64,000 nt of DNA from Slackia sp. ZJ119 (GTDB taxonomy: Bacteria; Actinomycetota; Coriobacteriia; Coriobacteriales; Eggerthellaceae). Made by a program: the position numbers and the translations under genes. Position 1 is the first letter of the stretch. Every line of letters starts with the position of its first letter. A model generated the notes under the pieces. That model did not search any database and was not told the DNA's origin. It saw only the letters and a list, made by a program, of their open reading frames with translations. Where the stretch lies: assembly GCF_011039175.1 (NCBI RefSeq), contig NZ_JAAKEN010000008.1, positions 62,001 to 126,000 of the forward strand, given 5' to 3'. Shown piece after piece: positions 1-15,000 of the stretch.

Positions 1-3000
1 TACCAGTCCGACTACGGCGACGACACCTATGCCACCAAGGGCACCGAAGCCCAGCGCATGAAGAAGAAGAACGCCCACTACGGCAAGGCCGACCTGGACG
101 ACGCGGAAGACACCGTTGAATCCCGCAAGCTGGTGCGCGATTTGCTGTCCGACCGCATCGAGACCGTGAAGAATCCCGCGACGAACGCCAACGAGCAGGT
201 GCATGTCGACACCGGCAGCTACCAGACCATCAAGCCGCTCGAACACGACCGCGAAACCGTCGTGTTCGAACTGGCGCCGCCCGACGACGCCACCGACGGC
301 GAGTTCGCCACGCACGACTCGCTGATATCGGCCTTCTACAGCGGCGTGCATGCCAACGGATACGTGGGCTACACCGACCAGGTGACGTTGAAGGTGAAGA
401 CCCGCCTGGACAACCTGGGCGACGTCGATTCCGCCATGGACGAGTCGTTCCTTGACGAAGAGGGCAACGTGCGTGCCAGCTACAAAGAGCAGATGGACGC
501 CATCAAGACGTGGCAGGGCGACGATTCCACGGCCTATGCCACCGCGCACGAAACCGCGTTGGAATGGATGGCCAAGCAGGACGGCTGGAAGCACACCTTC
601 AAGGGCGACGACATGTACGACGACCTGAAGTGGCGTGCCGAACTGCAAAAGGAAGAGACGGGCGACACGACGGAATTCAATCCGGGCGACATTCTTGGTC
701 TTGTGACCAACGCTGCGCTCTATGGCACGATCACGGCAGACTCGACTTCCACTGAGCTGCCGACCGTCTCTATTGAACCCAAGACGGTTTGGGTTCCGGG
801 CTATGCCTTTAACTGGGACAGCAAAACGGGCAGATACAACTACTGGTTGTCGGGCTATCATGCCGTGTCCGATGAGCAGGTTGCATGCGTGAATACGCAG
901 GACAAGACCATCAAGGCCACCAAGCCCAAGGTCAGCCCGGCGGCCGAGACCCTCGGCTCTGTCGTGGGCACGCAGTTCTCCAAGCAGTCGCCCAGCCGCT
1001 TCTTCTACTGCAAGCTGAAGGCTGCCGACAACCGCAAGGAAAAGCTCAACTACGACCGCGACAGCGCCTTTGACGACCGCTACACCTCCGACACGTCCGG
1101 CTGGTTCCACGTGCGCAAGCCTTCTGCGAGCGTGCGTGCCGACACGGCCGAAATCGGCAAGTCGACGGCCAGCCCCAAGCTGCAGACCTACAGCGGCATC
1201 GACACCACCATGCAGTCGAGCAACAAGTTCTACGTCACCCAGGCCATCAACACCGGCGGCGCGGTGAACTCGTTCGTGCTCGACTGGCAGATCCCCTTCT
1301 GGGGCATCGCGTCCACCACGCCCAACGAAGTCATCCCGCGCTACGACTACGACACGCCCTTCGGGGAGACCGAGTACGCCATCGGGCGCGTGAACAGCGC
1401 GTTCCGCCAGGTGTCCACCGGCGTGTGGGAAGTGCCGGGGGCCGAATACGAGAAGAAGCTGGTGAAGTACCAGCGCAATGAGAAGAACGAAGTCGTCTTT
1501 GGCAAGGACGGCTACCCGCAGACCGTCGATGTCGAAGCCGGCTACACCGGTCCCGTCACCGACGAGCCGTACCATGACGAGGTGCGCGGCGTGGTCGACG
1601 CCAACGGCGACCCGGTGCTCGGCGGGTTCAAAGAGCAGCTGACGGAAACGGTGCGCGTCTACACCGAAGACGCCTTCGAAGTGAACGATGTTACGCGACC
1701 GAAGAACAAGGAAGCCGAGACCGAAACGAAGCTGCGCGTGTTCATGTACGCCCGCATGGCGTCGGCCGACATCACCGACGAAGACAACGTGTTCTTCGAG
1801 CAGAACGGGCCTGAAACGCAGCTGATCGAAAACTATGCGCTGCCCAATTCCGACGCCGACCGCGACTACTGGTACGGCGAAGACGACGTCGAGCTGGGCG
1901 GCGACAGCGCCGACGGCAACACCGCCGACGACAAGCATTGGGTCCAGATCGGCTCGACCAACGGGTATGCGGTGTCTGACAAGAAGAACGTCACGATCAC
2001 CCGCGACGACATCATCAAGCATCTGCCTGCCGGTTATCAGGTGCGCCAGATCCGCTGGGTCATCAAGCCGGTCGACGACGGCGTGACGAGCGCCAGCAAG
2101 CTGTCTACGCGCGTGACGGTGCCGCACGGCTTCCGTCTGGACGTGGACGCCATCGACGATTCGCTCGGCGACGTGAAGAACCCCGACACCGGCCAGATCG
2201 AGCGTCAGGACTACATCTACGACGTGAACAAAAAGCCCATCAAGGTGTCCGGCAAGCAAGAGGCCGACGACTTCGACCCGCTGCGCTTGAACGACGGCTG
2301 GTCCTACAAGACGAACAACCGGGGCGAGGTGTACACGCGCCAGTACGGCTTCGGCGCGTATCGCCAGACGTCGCCCGACCCGCTGCCCGCCGGCATCACC
2401 GACAACGCGCCGCTGGTGGAAGTGAGCACGTCGAAGCTGACCGAGCCGACCGTGAACCAGTACCTCGGCGGCAGCGACGCAGACGACGACGGCATGAATG
2501 CCGAACGTTTGTACCATTTGAACCACTTCGTGTCCGCCGCGTCGCACTACGACGACACCAAGTACGTGCCCAACGTGCGTGCCCGCGCCGGCTTCACGCG
2601 CAAGGCCCAGTCGCCCTACATGACCATCGAGATCGACGAGGGCTACTACAAGGGCAACGCCACCTCCGGCTATTCGTGGGTGGAAAACGAGAAGACCATT
2701 TCGAAGAACGACTCGCTCATGGTGCGCTACCGCATCACGCTGTCGAACCTGTCCAACGAACAGATGCGTGCCCTGGGCGACTTGAAGGGCTATCAGGAGG
2801 ACTATGCCTCCAACCCGCAGATTTCGCTCATCATGCCCATCATCGAAGGTTTGGGCAAGGCCGCCGACCTGACCGACGAGAAGTTCAAGTACGTGGAATA
2901 CGACGACATTTGGAAGCGCGAGGAAAAGCAGAAGCACGTCGCCACCTATGTCACCCAGACCACTCCGTCTGAGGGCAACGTGTTCGCGTACTCCATCGAG

Positions 3001-6000
3001 CCCTACGACGACCCGGTGCTCGACGGCGAGGGCAATCCCACCGGCCGGACGGTGCGCAAGTACCGCTGCTACGACGCCGACGGCAACGAAGTGCGTGCCC
3101 TTGAGCGCCGGCAGGTTTCTGACGGCAACGGCGGAACGAAGACCCAGCTGTGGTACGAAGGCTTCGACTCCACCATGTTCATCGACGAACGCGTGGACGA
3201 CGACGGCAAAAAGTACTACGAGGACAAGACCACCGAGCACAACCGCTACCCGGTCGTGGTGGACGTGAACGAGACCGACCCGAACAATCCGACCTACACC
3301 TACAAGGACCCCAACGGCGACCTGCTGAACGCCGTGCTGGTGAGCAAGACGCAGATAGGTACCGAAACCATCACTCCAGAGCCGACCGATCCGGACGCCC
3401 CGACGACGAGGCCCGTCTACCGCTACTCTTACGAGAAAGCCAACAACGGCGGGGCCCTGAATTCGACGCTGAAAGTGGTGTCCGACAACAGGGGCAAGCT
3501 GGCCTGCTACGACAATGCCAGCAACCCGAAGTCCTTCCTCAACGTGGTGATCGACGCTGCGGGCAACACGCTCTACTACGACGGCACGCCCGGCCCTGAC
3601 GGCGAAACCATCGAGATGGAGCAGGTGAAGAGCAACGAGGGAGCTGTGGACGTGCCGATGGCCACCCTGGTGCCCAAGGCTGCTCCGTCGACCGCCAAGG
3701 AGCTGCGCCTCGAACCGCTGCCCGCCGGCCTCACGTTCCAAGAAACCGACCTGCCTGAAGGCGTCGCCCCGCAGCAAAAGACCTACGACGTGTACGTGTA
3801 CACCTACGTGGACGAGAACGGCAACGAGACGACGTGCTACGCCCAAGCGGCGAACAACGAGCTGTACGACATGGTGCTGAAGGACTACACCGAATACAGC
3901 TACGTCACCGTTCCGCAGGAAGACTACGAGTGGTTCGACTGGGGCTACAAGTCCACCGCAGTGGGCCGCGTGCATCCCAACCTGGACAGCAAGACCCCCA
4001 TCTGGACCTACAGCATCGTGAACGTCGACAACGACCTGAAGCCCACCGACGTCATCTACGACGACTACCCTGAAAAGCCGCGCATGGTGGAGCCGCACCT
4101 GTATCGCGAAGACACCGAGGAAGGCAAGAAGGGCGCTCTGCGCGTGAAGGACGAGCCGACCAGCAGCGACGCGGACAGCTCGTTCGACCGCAAGATGTTC
4201 AACTGGCGTTTCATCGGCGGCGAGCTGGTGCGCCCCTCGCAAGTCACGGGCGAAGAAGTGAGAGAGCGCAGCCGCGGCACCTTGAACCCGGGCGAAGGCA
4301 TCGTCATCGAACTGATCATGCCGGTGAACCCGCAGGCCACCGACATGGTGAGCGAATCGCTGCTGACGGCTTCTTCTTGGGGCTACACCACGGGCAGCCC
4401 GAACTATTACCGTCCGCAGACCGAAAACAACGAAGAGGGCGTGCGCTCCATCCTGGCCGACGACTACGACGTGAACCAGACGAACCTGGTCGAGAACATG
4501 ATCGTCATGGAAACCCGTCCGCTGCACTTCACGGGCGCGGTGGGCCTGACGTCGCACAAGTACGCTTCGTCCCAGCTTGAGACCGAGGCGTTCAAGGACG
4601 GCACCGGCCCGGTGGGCGTGCCGGAAGGCTCGACGTATTCCTATTCGGCCGAAATCGTCAATTCGTCGTCCGACGAAATGGGCGCCGAAGTCTACAACGA
4701 CATCGTCATCTACGACATCCTGCCGTTCGAGGGCGACAACCACGTGCGCAATGCCTCGACCACTTCGGGCACCACCGAACCGGTGCCGCGCGAGTCCGAA
4801 TGGCACGGCTTCCTGCGCGACCTCGACTCCATCGAGGTGCGCCGCTTCGCCACGAGCGCCAATTCGGCCATCACTTCGTCGGAGAAGCTGGAAGACGGCG
4901 TCGGCGTGAACATCTGGGTCGGCCCGTTCAAGAAGGTTTCGGGCGAGGGCGAAAGCCTGAAGCTTGAGCTGCACAAGGAATCCGACCTTGAGTGGCTGTG
5001 GACCCACGCCGATTCGAGCGGATACGCGCCCGCCTTCGTGGTGGCCGAGGAAATGCGCGACGGTTTGTGGGCGGACCAGCAGGGCAACACGGTCCTGCGC
5101 GGCGGCAGCGACGCCGGCCTGGAAAACGTGAAGACCTCCGACGAGGCCAAGCGCGAACGCTTCCTGGTGCCGTTGAGCGAACTGAAGGAATACCTGGCAG
5201 CGCATCCCGAAGACGCCGAGCGGTTCAGCCGCGGCCTGCGTGCCATCTGGGCCCAGGTGAAGCCCGAGACGTTCATTCCGCGTCGCGGCTACGTGCGCCT
5301 GAACTATGACCTGGACGCTCCGCTGAACCTGCCCAAGTTCGTGGGCACGAAGACGGCCGATCCCGACGTCGACCTCTACACGCTGTCGGAGGACGACGTG
5401 CGCGAGCAAGACGAGAAAACCAGTCAGCTGAAGCCGGACGCCGACGGCAAAACGCCGGTCACCGAGGTGCCCACGCTGCCCACGCTGCGGGTTGACGCAG
5501 ATTCCGACAGGCAGCCGCCGCTGTTCACCGCATGGGTCGATGGCTACAAGAAGTACAACCGCGCCACGCAGCTGCGCAGCGCCCTGCAGATGAACTCGTT
5601 CCTGGGCCGCGTGAACCAGTCCAACGACAAGTCCTACGCGTCGAGCTTCTTCAAGGAAGACGGCGACCAAGGCGCCTTCATCGACGCGCCGGATCGCCGC
5701 GGCTACGTGGGCGACTACGTGTGGCTCGACACCGACTGGTCCGGCGTGCCCGACGACATCGCCGACGCGAAGGACAAGGACGAAAACGAGCTGCCGAAGT
5801 ACCAAGAGTCCCTCAACGGCCGTCCGCTTCTGCGCGGCATCGATCCCAACAAGGTCGGAAGCGGCGAATCTCCTGCCTTCGACAACACCGGCATGATGTC
5901 CGACGGCACCTACGACCTGCGCACCGGCCAGCTGGAAACGCTGCCCGAAGAAGGGTCGCGCCTGCTTGACCTGGACTACGACGGCAAGCTGGAAGACCCG

Positions 6001-9000
6001 GGCCTCAACGGCGTGAAGGTCGAACTGCTCAACCAGTACGGCCTGCCCGTGAACCGCGACGGCGAGGCCGTCGAGCTGCGCAACCACGAGCAAATGACGA
6101 GCGGCCTGGACCAGTGGGTTGTTTTGGACGCGCGTTCCGGCAAGCCGGTCAAGAACAATCTGGGCTTCTGGGAGGTGTCCAACTACGGGCCGTACTCCAC
6201 CTATACCCAGACCGACTACTACGGCAACCCCGGCTACTACATCCTGTCGAACCTGAAGCCGGGCTATTACCGCCTGCGCTTCACGTTCCCGGACGAGTAC
6301 TACAACTATTCGCCCACGACGCAGTCCATCGGTGAAAAAGGCACCTACATGCTGCAGAACGACACCGAGCTGACCATCGAGCGCAAAGAGCCGGTGTACG
6401 ACGACAACAAGGTGCTCGTGTCCAACGCGTCGATGACGGTCACCACCGCGCCGTTCGAGGTGAAGGCGCTCGAATACGACAAGGACGTCATCGACAAGTC
6501 CGAGTTCGACCCGATCTTCTACGACAAGAAGCATCGCGCCTACGACAAGCGCATGACGTCGTTCAAGCTGGGCATCGCGCAGGGCGTCACGTTCAAGGGC
6601 ACGGCGTTCCGCGACGACGTGCTGGAAAACGGCGACCTGGTGGCCGAAGAGGACATCAACTCGCTCATGGACTCCTACGGCGCACCCGAAGAGGAAGAGG
6701 ACGGCCCCGAGCTGACCGACGAGGAAAAGATGGCCGGGTCCACCTATGCGCCCGAACAGCGCCTTGAGGGCATCCGGGTGAACGTGTACAAGTACAACAA
6801 GCGCACCGGCGCCACTGAATCGTCTGTGGCGCTCGACGCCGACGGCAAGGTGGCCACCTACATCACCGACGAAGACGGCCGCTTCGAATTCCGCCTGCGT
6901 CCCGGCGAGACCTACATCTTCCGTGCGTCCGACAGCGTGTCCACGCGCCTGATCAAGCCCACGCTCGACACGTGGGTCAACGACGCGCTGGCCTACCCGA
7001 AGAAGGGCCTGTACTACAAGGGCACCGAGGACACCGCGAAAATCATGGTGAACCCCAACGACCTGCGCTATTCCGCCGGCTCTGCCCGCACCTACCCGGT
7101 GCAGGCCGTCTTGCCGCTGGTGAAGAAGAAGCTCGACGAAGGCACCGAGCACGAGCGCGTCAGCGAAGTGGTGCAATACGAAGACGAGAAGAACCCGTGG
7201 AAGGGCTTTGCCTGGCAAGACAAGCTGGCCTTCGGCTTCATCGACGGCACGAAGGGCTATCTGGGCAACTACGTGTGGAACGACGCCAACTACGACGGCG
7301 TGCAGCAAGACACCGAAAACGGCATCGGCCACGGCAAGGCGTCTGGCGTGAAGGTGAAGCTGGAGCAGTGGTACTACGGGCCGACGATCAAGAAGGACGA
7401 GCAGGGCAAGCCTGTCGAGAAGAAGGACGCCAAGGGCGAAACCGTCTACAAGAAGGACGCCCGTGGCGTCGAGCTCAAGGACGCAGAAGGCAACGGAATT
7501 CCTGAATACGAGTACAACGAGAACAGCTACAGCTGGCAGCTGTACCCCGGCAGCTACGTGCAGGCGACCGACGAAGACGGCAACCTGCTGTGGCTGGAGG
7601 GAACCGGCGCAGACGGCAAGCCGATCCCGCAGATGGTGTGGGACAACAAGCTGCGCGAGGCCTACACCGGCGACGCCGCGTCGGCGGGCATCTACCTGTT
7701 CCGCAACGTGCGCACCTACGTGGTCGACCCGCACGAGGCCGAGCTCGACTTGAGCGACGACTACAAGACCAAGCGCCTGGCGGGGTATCGCCTGCGCATC
7801 GACTCGGAAGATCTGACCGGCAAGGAAGAGGACTACTCCGTCACGCTGCGCAACGCCCCGCTCCTTGACGCGCAGGGCAACGTCGCCGGGCATTCGATGG
7901 ACTCCGATTCGAACCTGTCCACGAAGGGCGAGTACACCCACGTGCTGACGCAGGCGGACGGCCTGAACACGAGCATCGCCGCCACTCAGACCGGGCAGCT
8001 GGCTAATGGCGAGCGCAATCCTGGTAAGGACGGCGACAAGGACCTGAAGGTGCTGACCCATTACCTGACCGGCACGCAGCCAAATCCTGACGATCCCGAG
8101 ACCAACACGATCACGGACGGCGGCCGCCAGTTCATCGTCATGGCCGCCGTGGGCAACCAGACGGCCGAGGCCTACACCTACGACGTGGTCGGCGAAACCT
8201 CGACGGCTACCGACACCAGCACCAATCCGCCGACCGGCGGCGACGACGACACCACACCGCCGACCGGCGACGACACCACGCCGCCAGCCGGGCGGAGCGC
8301 GGGCGCCGACAACGATCTGCCGGCTGCCGGCGGCGGCCAGCAGCAGGCGACCACGAAGTACGTGACGAAGAGCGACGTGAAGCAGCCCTACAGCGACCTG
8401 CTGACGAACCGCTATGCGGCGGTCACCTACACCACCACCTATGCCAACGACACCGACCGCACGAAGAACATCGACATCACCGACCCGTATCCGGAGGGCC
8501 AGAGCGTGCGCGTCGTGCAGGTGGATGCGTCCATCAACGGGACCGATCTGAAATGGGAGAGTCCGTCGTCGACCGAGCTGATGTCTGAATGGAAGGCTGC
8601 CAACTCCAGCGAGAACAAGGGCCTGAAGGGCACGCGCGAGGCCGTCGACCCCGATCCGAGCTCGAAGAAGTCGCTGACGGCCGACGCGTCCGACAAGGAC
8701 GCCGAAGGCAAGCCCGTCGTGACGTTCAGCGACATCGAGCTTTTGCCGGGCGAGTCGGTCAGCGTGTCGGTGACGTACTACTTCATCGCCGAGAAGACGT
8801 TCGTGCACGTGAACACCATCGCCGACGAAGACGACCCCGACGCCACCTTCCAAACCAATCCCGTCAGCTACGACGTGAACTTCGACGTGAAGGAGCTGAA
8901 GCCCCAGCTGCCGTTCACCATCGGCATCTACGGAAGCGACGTGCCTTACGAGGACGAGGAAACGAGCGTAACGAAGAACCCGGACACCACCGTCCCCAAT

Positions 9001-12000
9001 GTGGTGGGGGAGAACTTCCAAACTGCCAAGAAGATCCTGAACACCGGCAACGCTGATTACAACGCCATGGAGTCAGGAGACTACAAGCTGCGCGTCGGCC
9101 GCGTGACGTTCATGTCGCAAGCGGAATACCGTAAGCTGCATCCTGATGATCCCTTGCCCCAAGAGGGCACCGTCGTCGAGCAGCTGCCCGCTGCCGGCAC
9201 CGCCGAAGCACCGGTCCTGAAGTTCCAGGGCGCCGCCGTGAACCTGACGCTGCTCGGCACCATCGACAAGGCCGCGCAGTACGGCATCGACATGGAGCCT
9301 GCCGTGGCCAAGGAAGACCCGATCGACTTCTACGACGAGTCGAAGGTCGAGCCGACCGGCATCGATGCAGACACAGACAAAAAGAAGAAGGTCAGGCCTG
9401 CTGCCAGCGCTGAAAAGCCGACGACGTATGTGAACCAGGGCGAGAGCCACTTCACCATCGATGAGGGCGAACACAAGGGCACCCCTGTCACAACCCAGTA
9501 CGTGGGCGTGAACCGCTACGCTTCGGCCGAAGAGGTGAAGGAGGACCTCAGCCGCTTGTGGCAGCTGGCAAAAGACGCCGAGGGCCAGATTCCCGCCGAA
9601 CCGCACCAGGTGCCGACGTTGGAGATCGGCGCACTGGACCCGAGCAACATCGAGTACAACTGGATGCAGTACCTGCCCTCCATCATGCAGGTGCGCACGG
9701 AAACGAACGGCGGCAAGCCGCTGAGCGAGGAAAAGCTCGTCGAGGAGCTTCTGAAGGTCCACCGCATCCAGCTGGACGAGACAGAGCTGCTGACAGAGAT
9801 GCAGAAGAACGGCTTTAACGAATCCGCCATTGATCAGAACGATGACCATTACAAGAACGCGATCAAGAAGCTTTCCGTCTACCAGTACAAGGGCAACAAC
9901 ACGCTCATGTCCAAGGCGGAAAAGGACGCCGAAGAGCAGTGGCGCGTCGACTGGCTGGCGTTCGCGCGCAAGTACGCCGACAAGCTGGGCTTTGCCTATT
10001 ACGACGAAATGGGCGAGATCGTCGTGCCTGCCGGAAACGGCGAAGACGACGAGAACAGCCCCTATGCCCAGCCGTACGTGAGAAACGTGCTGTTGCTCAG
10101 CAGCGTGAACAGCAACGACCCGTACAGCATCTACGGCGAGCTGCAGGCATGCGTGACAGGCGGCTATGCGAGCTCTGTCGTTGCGGGCGTGACGCCGCTG
10201 AACATCACGGATACCATGACCGACGCCGAAAAGAAGGCGGAGCAAGACAGGTATCAAAAGGCGCTGGACGAAGCGCTGAAAGACCAGCATCAGTTCGTGC
10301 TGGTGGACGTGGCCAACCTGAAGATCAAGGGAACGTCGGCGCTGTCCCATGACGAGTTCCCCGGCTATACCGACATCTACAACGAACTGAAGCGCCGCCG
10401 CCAGGCCCTCGTCGACGTCTACGTCGACCGCATGGTGCTGTACTCGGCTCTGAACGACGACTTCACCAGCTACACGGCTGACGAAAAGAACTATCAGCGC
10501 GAGGTGGCCAAGCTCGAAGCCGCCGAGGACTACGGCGCGAACAAGCTGCAGCTGCCCGGCTCGGATACCATCTACGACCTGGGCGACGCGTCGCGCCTGT
10601 ACAACTGGGACGCCGGCCTGGTGGCCGTGCCGCGCTCCGTCATCAGCGGGCGCATTTGGGACGACGGCTACTACGCCAAGGACGTGCGCAGCCGCGTGAC
10701 GGCCGACCCGGACGCGAAGACCGCCGACGGCCGCCTCGTTTCCACCCTCACCGACGACGAAGTGCGCGACCTGGCCTACAACGGCCTGCAGGACGGCCAC
10801 GAGCTGGGCATCGCCAACCAGACGGTGTACCTGACGCAGTGGTACTACCTGCCGGTGTACAAGGGCATGACCGGCACGAACACGGGCGAAGGGTCCGGCG
10901 AGACCGGCGCCGCCCAGACGCTGCTGAAGGACACTGATACGTTCAAGGCGCTTGCGGACGACAAGAAGCTCGAAGAGCTCGTCAATGAGGCCGGCCTGAA
11001 GGTGCTCGGCGTGAACGTGCAGGAAGACGGCGTTGCCTCTCTGCCGGCAGGCACCCGACTGCTGCGTGCGGAGGACGTGGAAAGGTCTGCCCACGACGAC
11101 GGCCTGTGGGTGCGCAACATCGCCTTCGGGTCCGACGCGCAGACCGGCAGCTGGACCATCTTGGAAGAGAGCGATCTGGACCAGTACGGCGTGAAGTTCA
11201 ACGAAAGCGTACCTGATACTAATACCGAACCTGGCGACGCCGCTCCGTCCCAGAAGACTCCCAAGACCATTGACGGCACGAATCTGGTCGAGAACACGAC
11301 CGGCGCCACCATCAGCTACGAAGACGACGAATACCGCGTGCTGAACGGCCCGCGCTCCGAAGACAGCTGGACGGTCGGCAACATCGGCCTTGACAACAAG
11401 CTCATCGCCGGCTTCGACACGAAGGGCAAGCTCGTCGATGTGGACAAGGTTGCGGTTAGGGAGTGGACCGAGATCCTGAATAGCGATCCTTGCCTGGTCA
11501 AGGACACCGAGGGACATCTGATCGTCGGCGAAGACGGCATCGTCAAGACCGCCGACGGCTCCATCGTGCGCCAGGTGACCGAAGGCGCTGGCGCGAAGCT
11601 TGAGAAGCTCGTTTTGCCGCAGCTCAAGACCGGCGTCATCGCCGTGAAGACCGGCGACCTGGCAAAGACCGCCGTCACCGACAAGACCACGGGCAGAACC
11701 GTGTTCGACTACGACACCGACAAGCTTGGCAAGTACGAGTTCTCCGGCCTGCCGAGCGCCTACACCGACGTCAACGGCGCCCACTACCTGGCGTCGTACC
11801 GGGTGGAGCTGGCCGACTTCTACAGCACCAGCACCGACGACAGCACCGTCGTGGAAGACGAAGAATGGCTGCTGTCGCCCTATCATATGGCCGCCGACGG
11901 CCTGTTGAAGAACCCCAAGGAGAAGGTGGCCGCTCTGCGTCGCGCCGACTCCGACCACGTGGGCAACGGGCATGAGGGACATGCGGGATACGCCGTCACC

Positions 12001-15000
12001 GCGCAAGACACCGTGCTGACCGTGGGCAACAACCTGGTCACGGGCAAGCGTGCGCATTCCGGCCACATCATCGTGGCCGGCATGACCACCGGCGAAAAGG
12101 GCGTTGCCGGCCTGGACGAGACCGGCGTGGGCATCCAGCAGTCCAAGGTGGCCGTGTCCATCGACGACGTCCTCGACCTGACGGGCTGCGCAGAGCCGAC
12201 CCTGACGCAGGAAGAGATCGACGCCAAGAACCAGGCCGACCAGGACCGCACGAACAAGATCAACGCCATCAAGAATCTCGAAGGCAAGAAATACACGCCA
12301 GAGCAGGCCACCTCGCTGTACAACGACGCCATCGCCAACATGGTGCTCGGCGGCAGCGGGCTGACCTACGAACAAGCGCTTGACCAGGCCATCGCCGAAT
12401 ACGAGGCCGAACAGGCAGCCGTCCGGCGTGCGGCCGAACACAAGGCGATGGTCAATGAGCTCATGACTGGCTCCGAGAAGCTTGACGAGGACCAGGCGGT
12501 CGAGAGAGCTGATGACTACTTCGCCATGCAGGACTTCCTTGCCGCTTGGTCGCAGGAAAAAGGGCACGAGAACGCGACTAAAGAGCAGAAAGAGGCCGCC
12601 TGGAAGGCGCACGAGGCCGAAAAGAAGGCCGCGAAGAAGGCCCGCATCGACGAGCTGGCCAAGCAGATCATGCGCGACGAGAAGCTGTTCAAGGACGCTG
12701 CCGAAGAAGCGGCGACGCTCCAGATCGAGCGCGAGGAACGCGAAGCCGCCAAGGCCGAAAGGCTTGCCGCGAAGCATGCCCGCGAGGCGGCGGCAGAACG
12801 GCGTGCGGCCCGCGACTACGCCGCCGCTCAGGCCGAGAAGCGCAGCGCCGAGAAAGTGACGCAAAGCCACGTCGTGTTCGACTACCTGTCGGCGCGGTAC
12901 GTGTCCACCATCAAGGAAACCACTGACGTGCTCGGCAACGAGTACCTGGAGCTTGATCCGGTCTATGAGTCGGACGAAGCCATGGAATACGACGAGCGCA
13001 CGCGCATCGTCGATGGCGGTTCTGTTGGCGAACTTGCTCCTCCGAAGCAATCTATCTCCGGCGTGGCGTGGGACGACGCGGCCGACGGCCAGAACGACGG
13101 CATCTACACCCGCGTGCGCGACGACGAGGGCGAGCTGGTCGCCGTGGCCGGCCTGCCGAACGTGCAGCTGACGCTGGAGCGCTATTACCGCCCGGTCGAC
13201 CCCGTTACGGACCGCCCGGTCGAAACCGGCCCCGACGCCGGCAAAGACGCCAAGTCCGGCAGCACCGCGCCTGCCGGCCCCGGTGCGCCTTCCGCCGACG
13301 AAGGCTGGATCCGCGACGACGGATGGGCGCTGGCCCAGTCCGCCGACGCCTATGCCCTCGATCCGACGCTGGGCTTGGAAGGCAACGACACCTACGGCGC
13401 GACCAGCATCGACGCTGAGAGCGGCTCGTATCTGCCCGACCTGGGCAAGACGATGGCTGCCCCCGGCTCTGTCAAGGAAGCGCCCGAAGGCTACGATCCC
13501 GAGCTGCATGCGGCGGTCGAGCAATCCCTCGCCTCGCTGCAAAGCGAGCTGATCGCGACCGACGCCAAGCTGACCGCTGCCAAGAACGACCCGTCGTCGA
13601 AGCAGACCTACATCGACTCGCTGAAGCGCGACGTGAACGACCTGTACGCACGCATCCGCATCGTCGGCGAACAGCTTGACGAGCTGGACGATCAAAAGCC
13701 GCCCGTGGATGAAGTGCCGCTCACCATCGACGAGCGCATCCACAAGCTGCTGATCGAGTTGACGATAGACTACTACGAGGAAAAGCACGGCATCACCGTC
13801 AAGCACCAAGAGGCCGAAGGATCCGAGCCCGAGAAGCTCGTGAACCAGGCCAACAACGAGACGGTCGAGCTGCTCAGCGTGACCGAGGCTCTGGCGTATT
13901 TGAACGCCACCCTGGTGGACAAGCGCGAAGAGTTGCCCGAAGCCGCGAAGGAAGAGGCCGCGCACGTCCAGTGGATCAAGGATCTGAAGAAGGCTCTGGG
14001 CGTCATCACGAAGGACGCGGCAGACGACATGGTCGCCTGGCAGACGGCGGAAGACAAGCTGTCGGCGCTGAACGAGGCCGCGGAGAACATTGCGTCTGTC
14101 AAGGAGGCGTTGGACGGCAAGCCCGGCGGCGCACAGGGCAAGCGCGCCGACCTGGCGGACGAGGTTGCAAGCCAGGGTGAATACAGCTCCGCGGCCATCA
14201 GGCTGAAGGCAGAGATCGCCGGTCTGGAAGCCCAGCTGGCGGCCTATCAGAAGACCATAGCCAACACCGATCGGAAGACCGAAGAGGACAGGCGCGACGA
14301 GGCGGCAGGGAACATCGCCGAGAAGCTCAACGTAGCGCTGACAAACGAGATGACCGACGCGCTGCGCACGCTGTACAACAAGCTCACCGCGTCGGTAGAA
14401 ACCGAACTGGACGAACTCAAAGAACTGGAGATCCAGCTGTCCGATGCGCAGAAGCATCTGGAAGAGCTGCAAGCCGACCCGCAGAGCGTCATTGGCAGTG
14501 CGGACCTGCACGAGGCCGCCGTCACGCGTGCCGAGGAGCGGGTGGATCAGCTGCAAGGAGAGGTGAACAGCAAGAACAAGGAAATCGAGAGCACGCTGCG
14601 CACCGAGCTCGTGAAGGGCAGCGGCGTCGACGAGTTCGAACCCGAAGGCGACTTCAACTTGGCCTACTACCTGAAGGGCATCCTCGAGCCCGCTGACCCA
14701 AGCAAGCCCGCTCCCAACGCTGCCGCAGTGAAGGAAAAGCTTGATTGGTACATCGGCAACGCCCAGAAGCGCACGTTCGCCGACGACAGCTCGGCGACGT
14801 CCATCGAGGCTGAAATCGCCGAACTGGAGGACAAACAGTCGCTGCTGCTGAAGGTGTCGCACAACACGTTCACCGACGAAAACGGCGTCTACCACTTCGA
14901 GAACCTGCAAAGCCAGGGCTGGCTGCCGCTCGACGCCAATGGCAAGGTGGCGATCGATGAAGAGACCGGCAAGGTCGACGAGAACGCCCGGCGCACGTTC

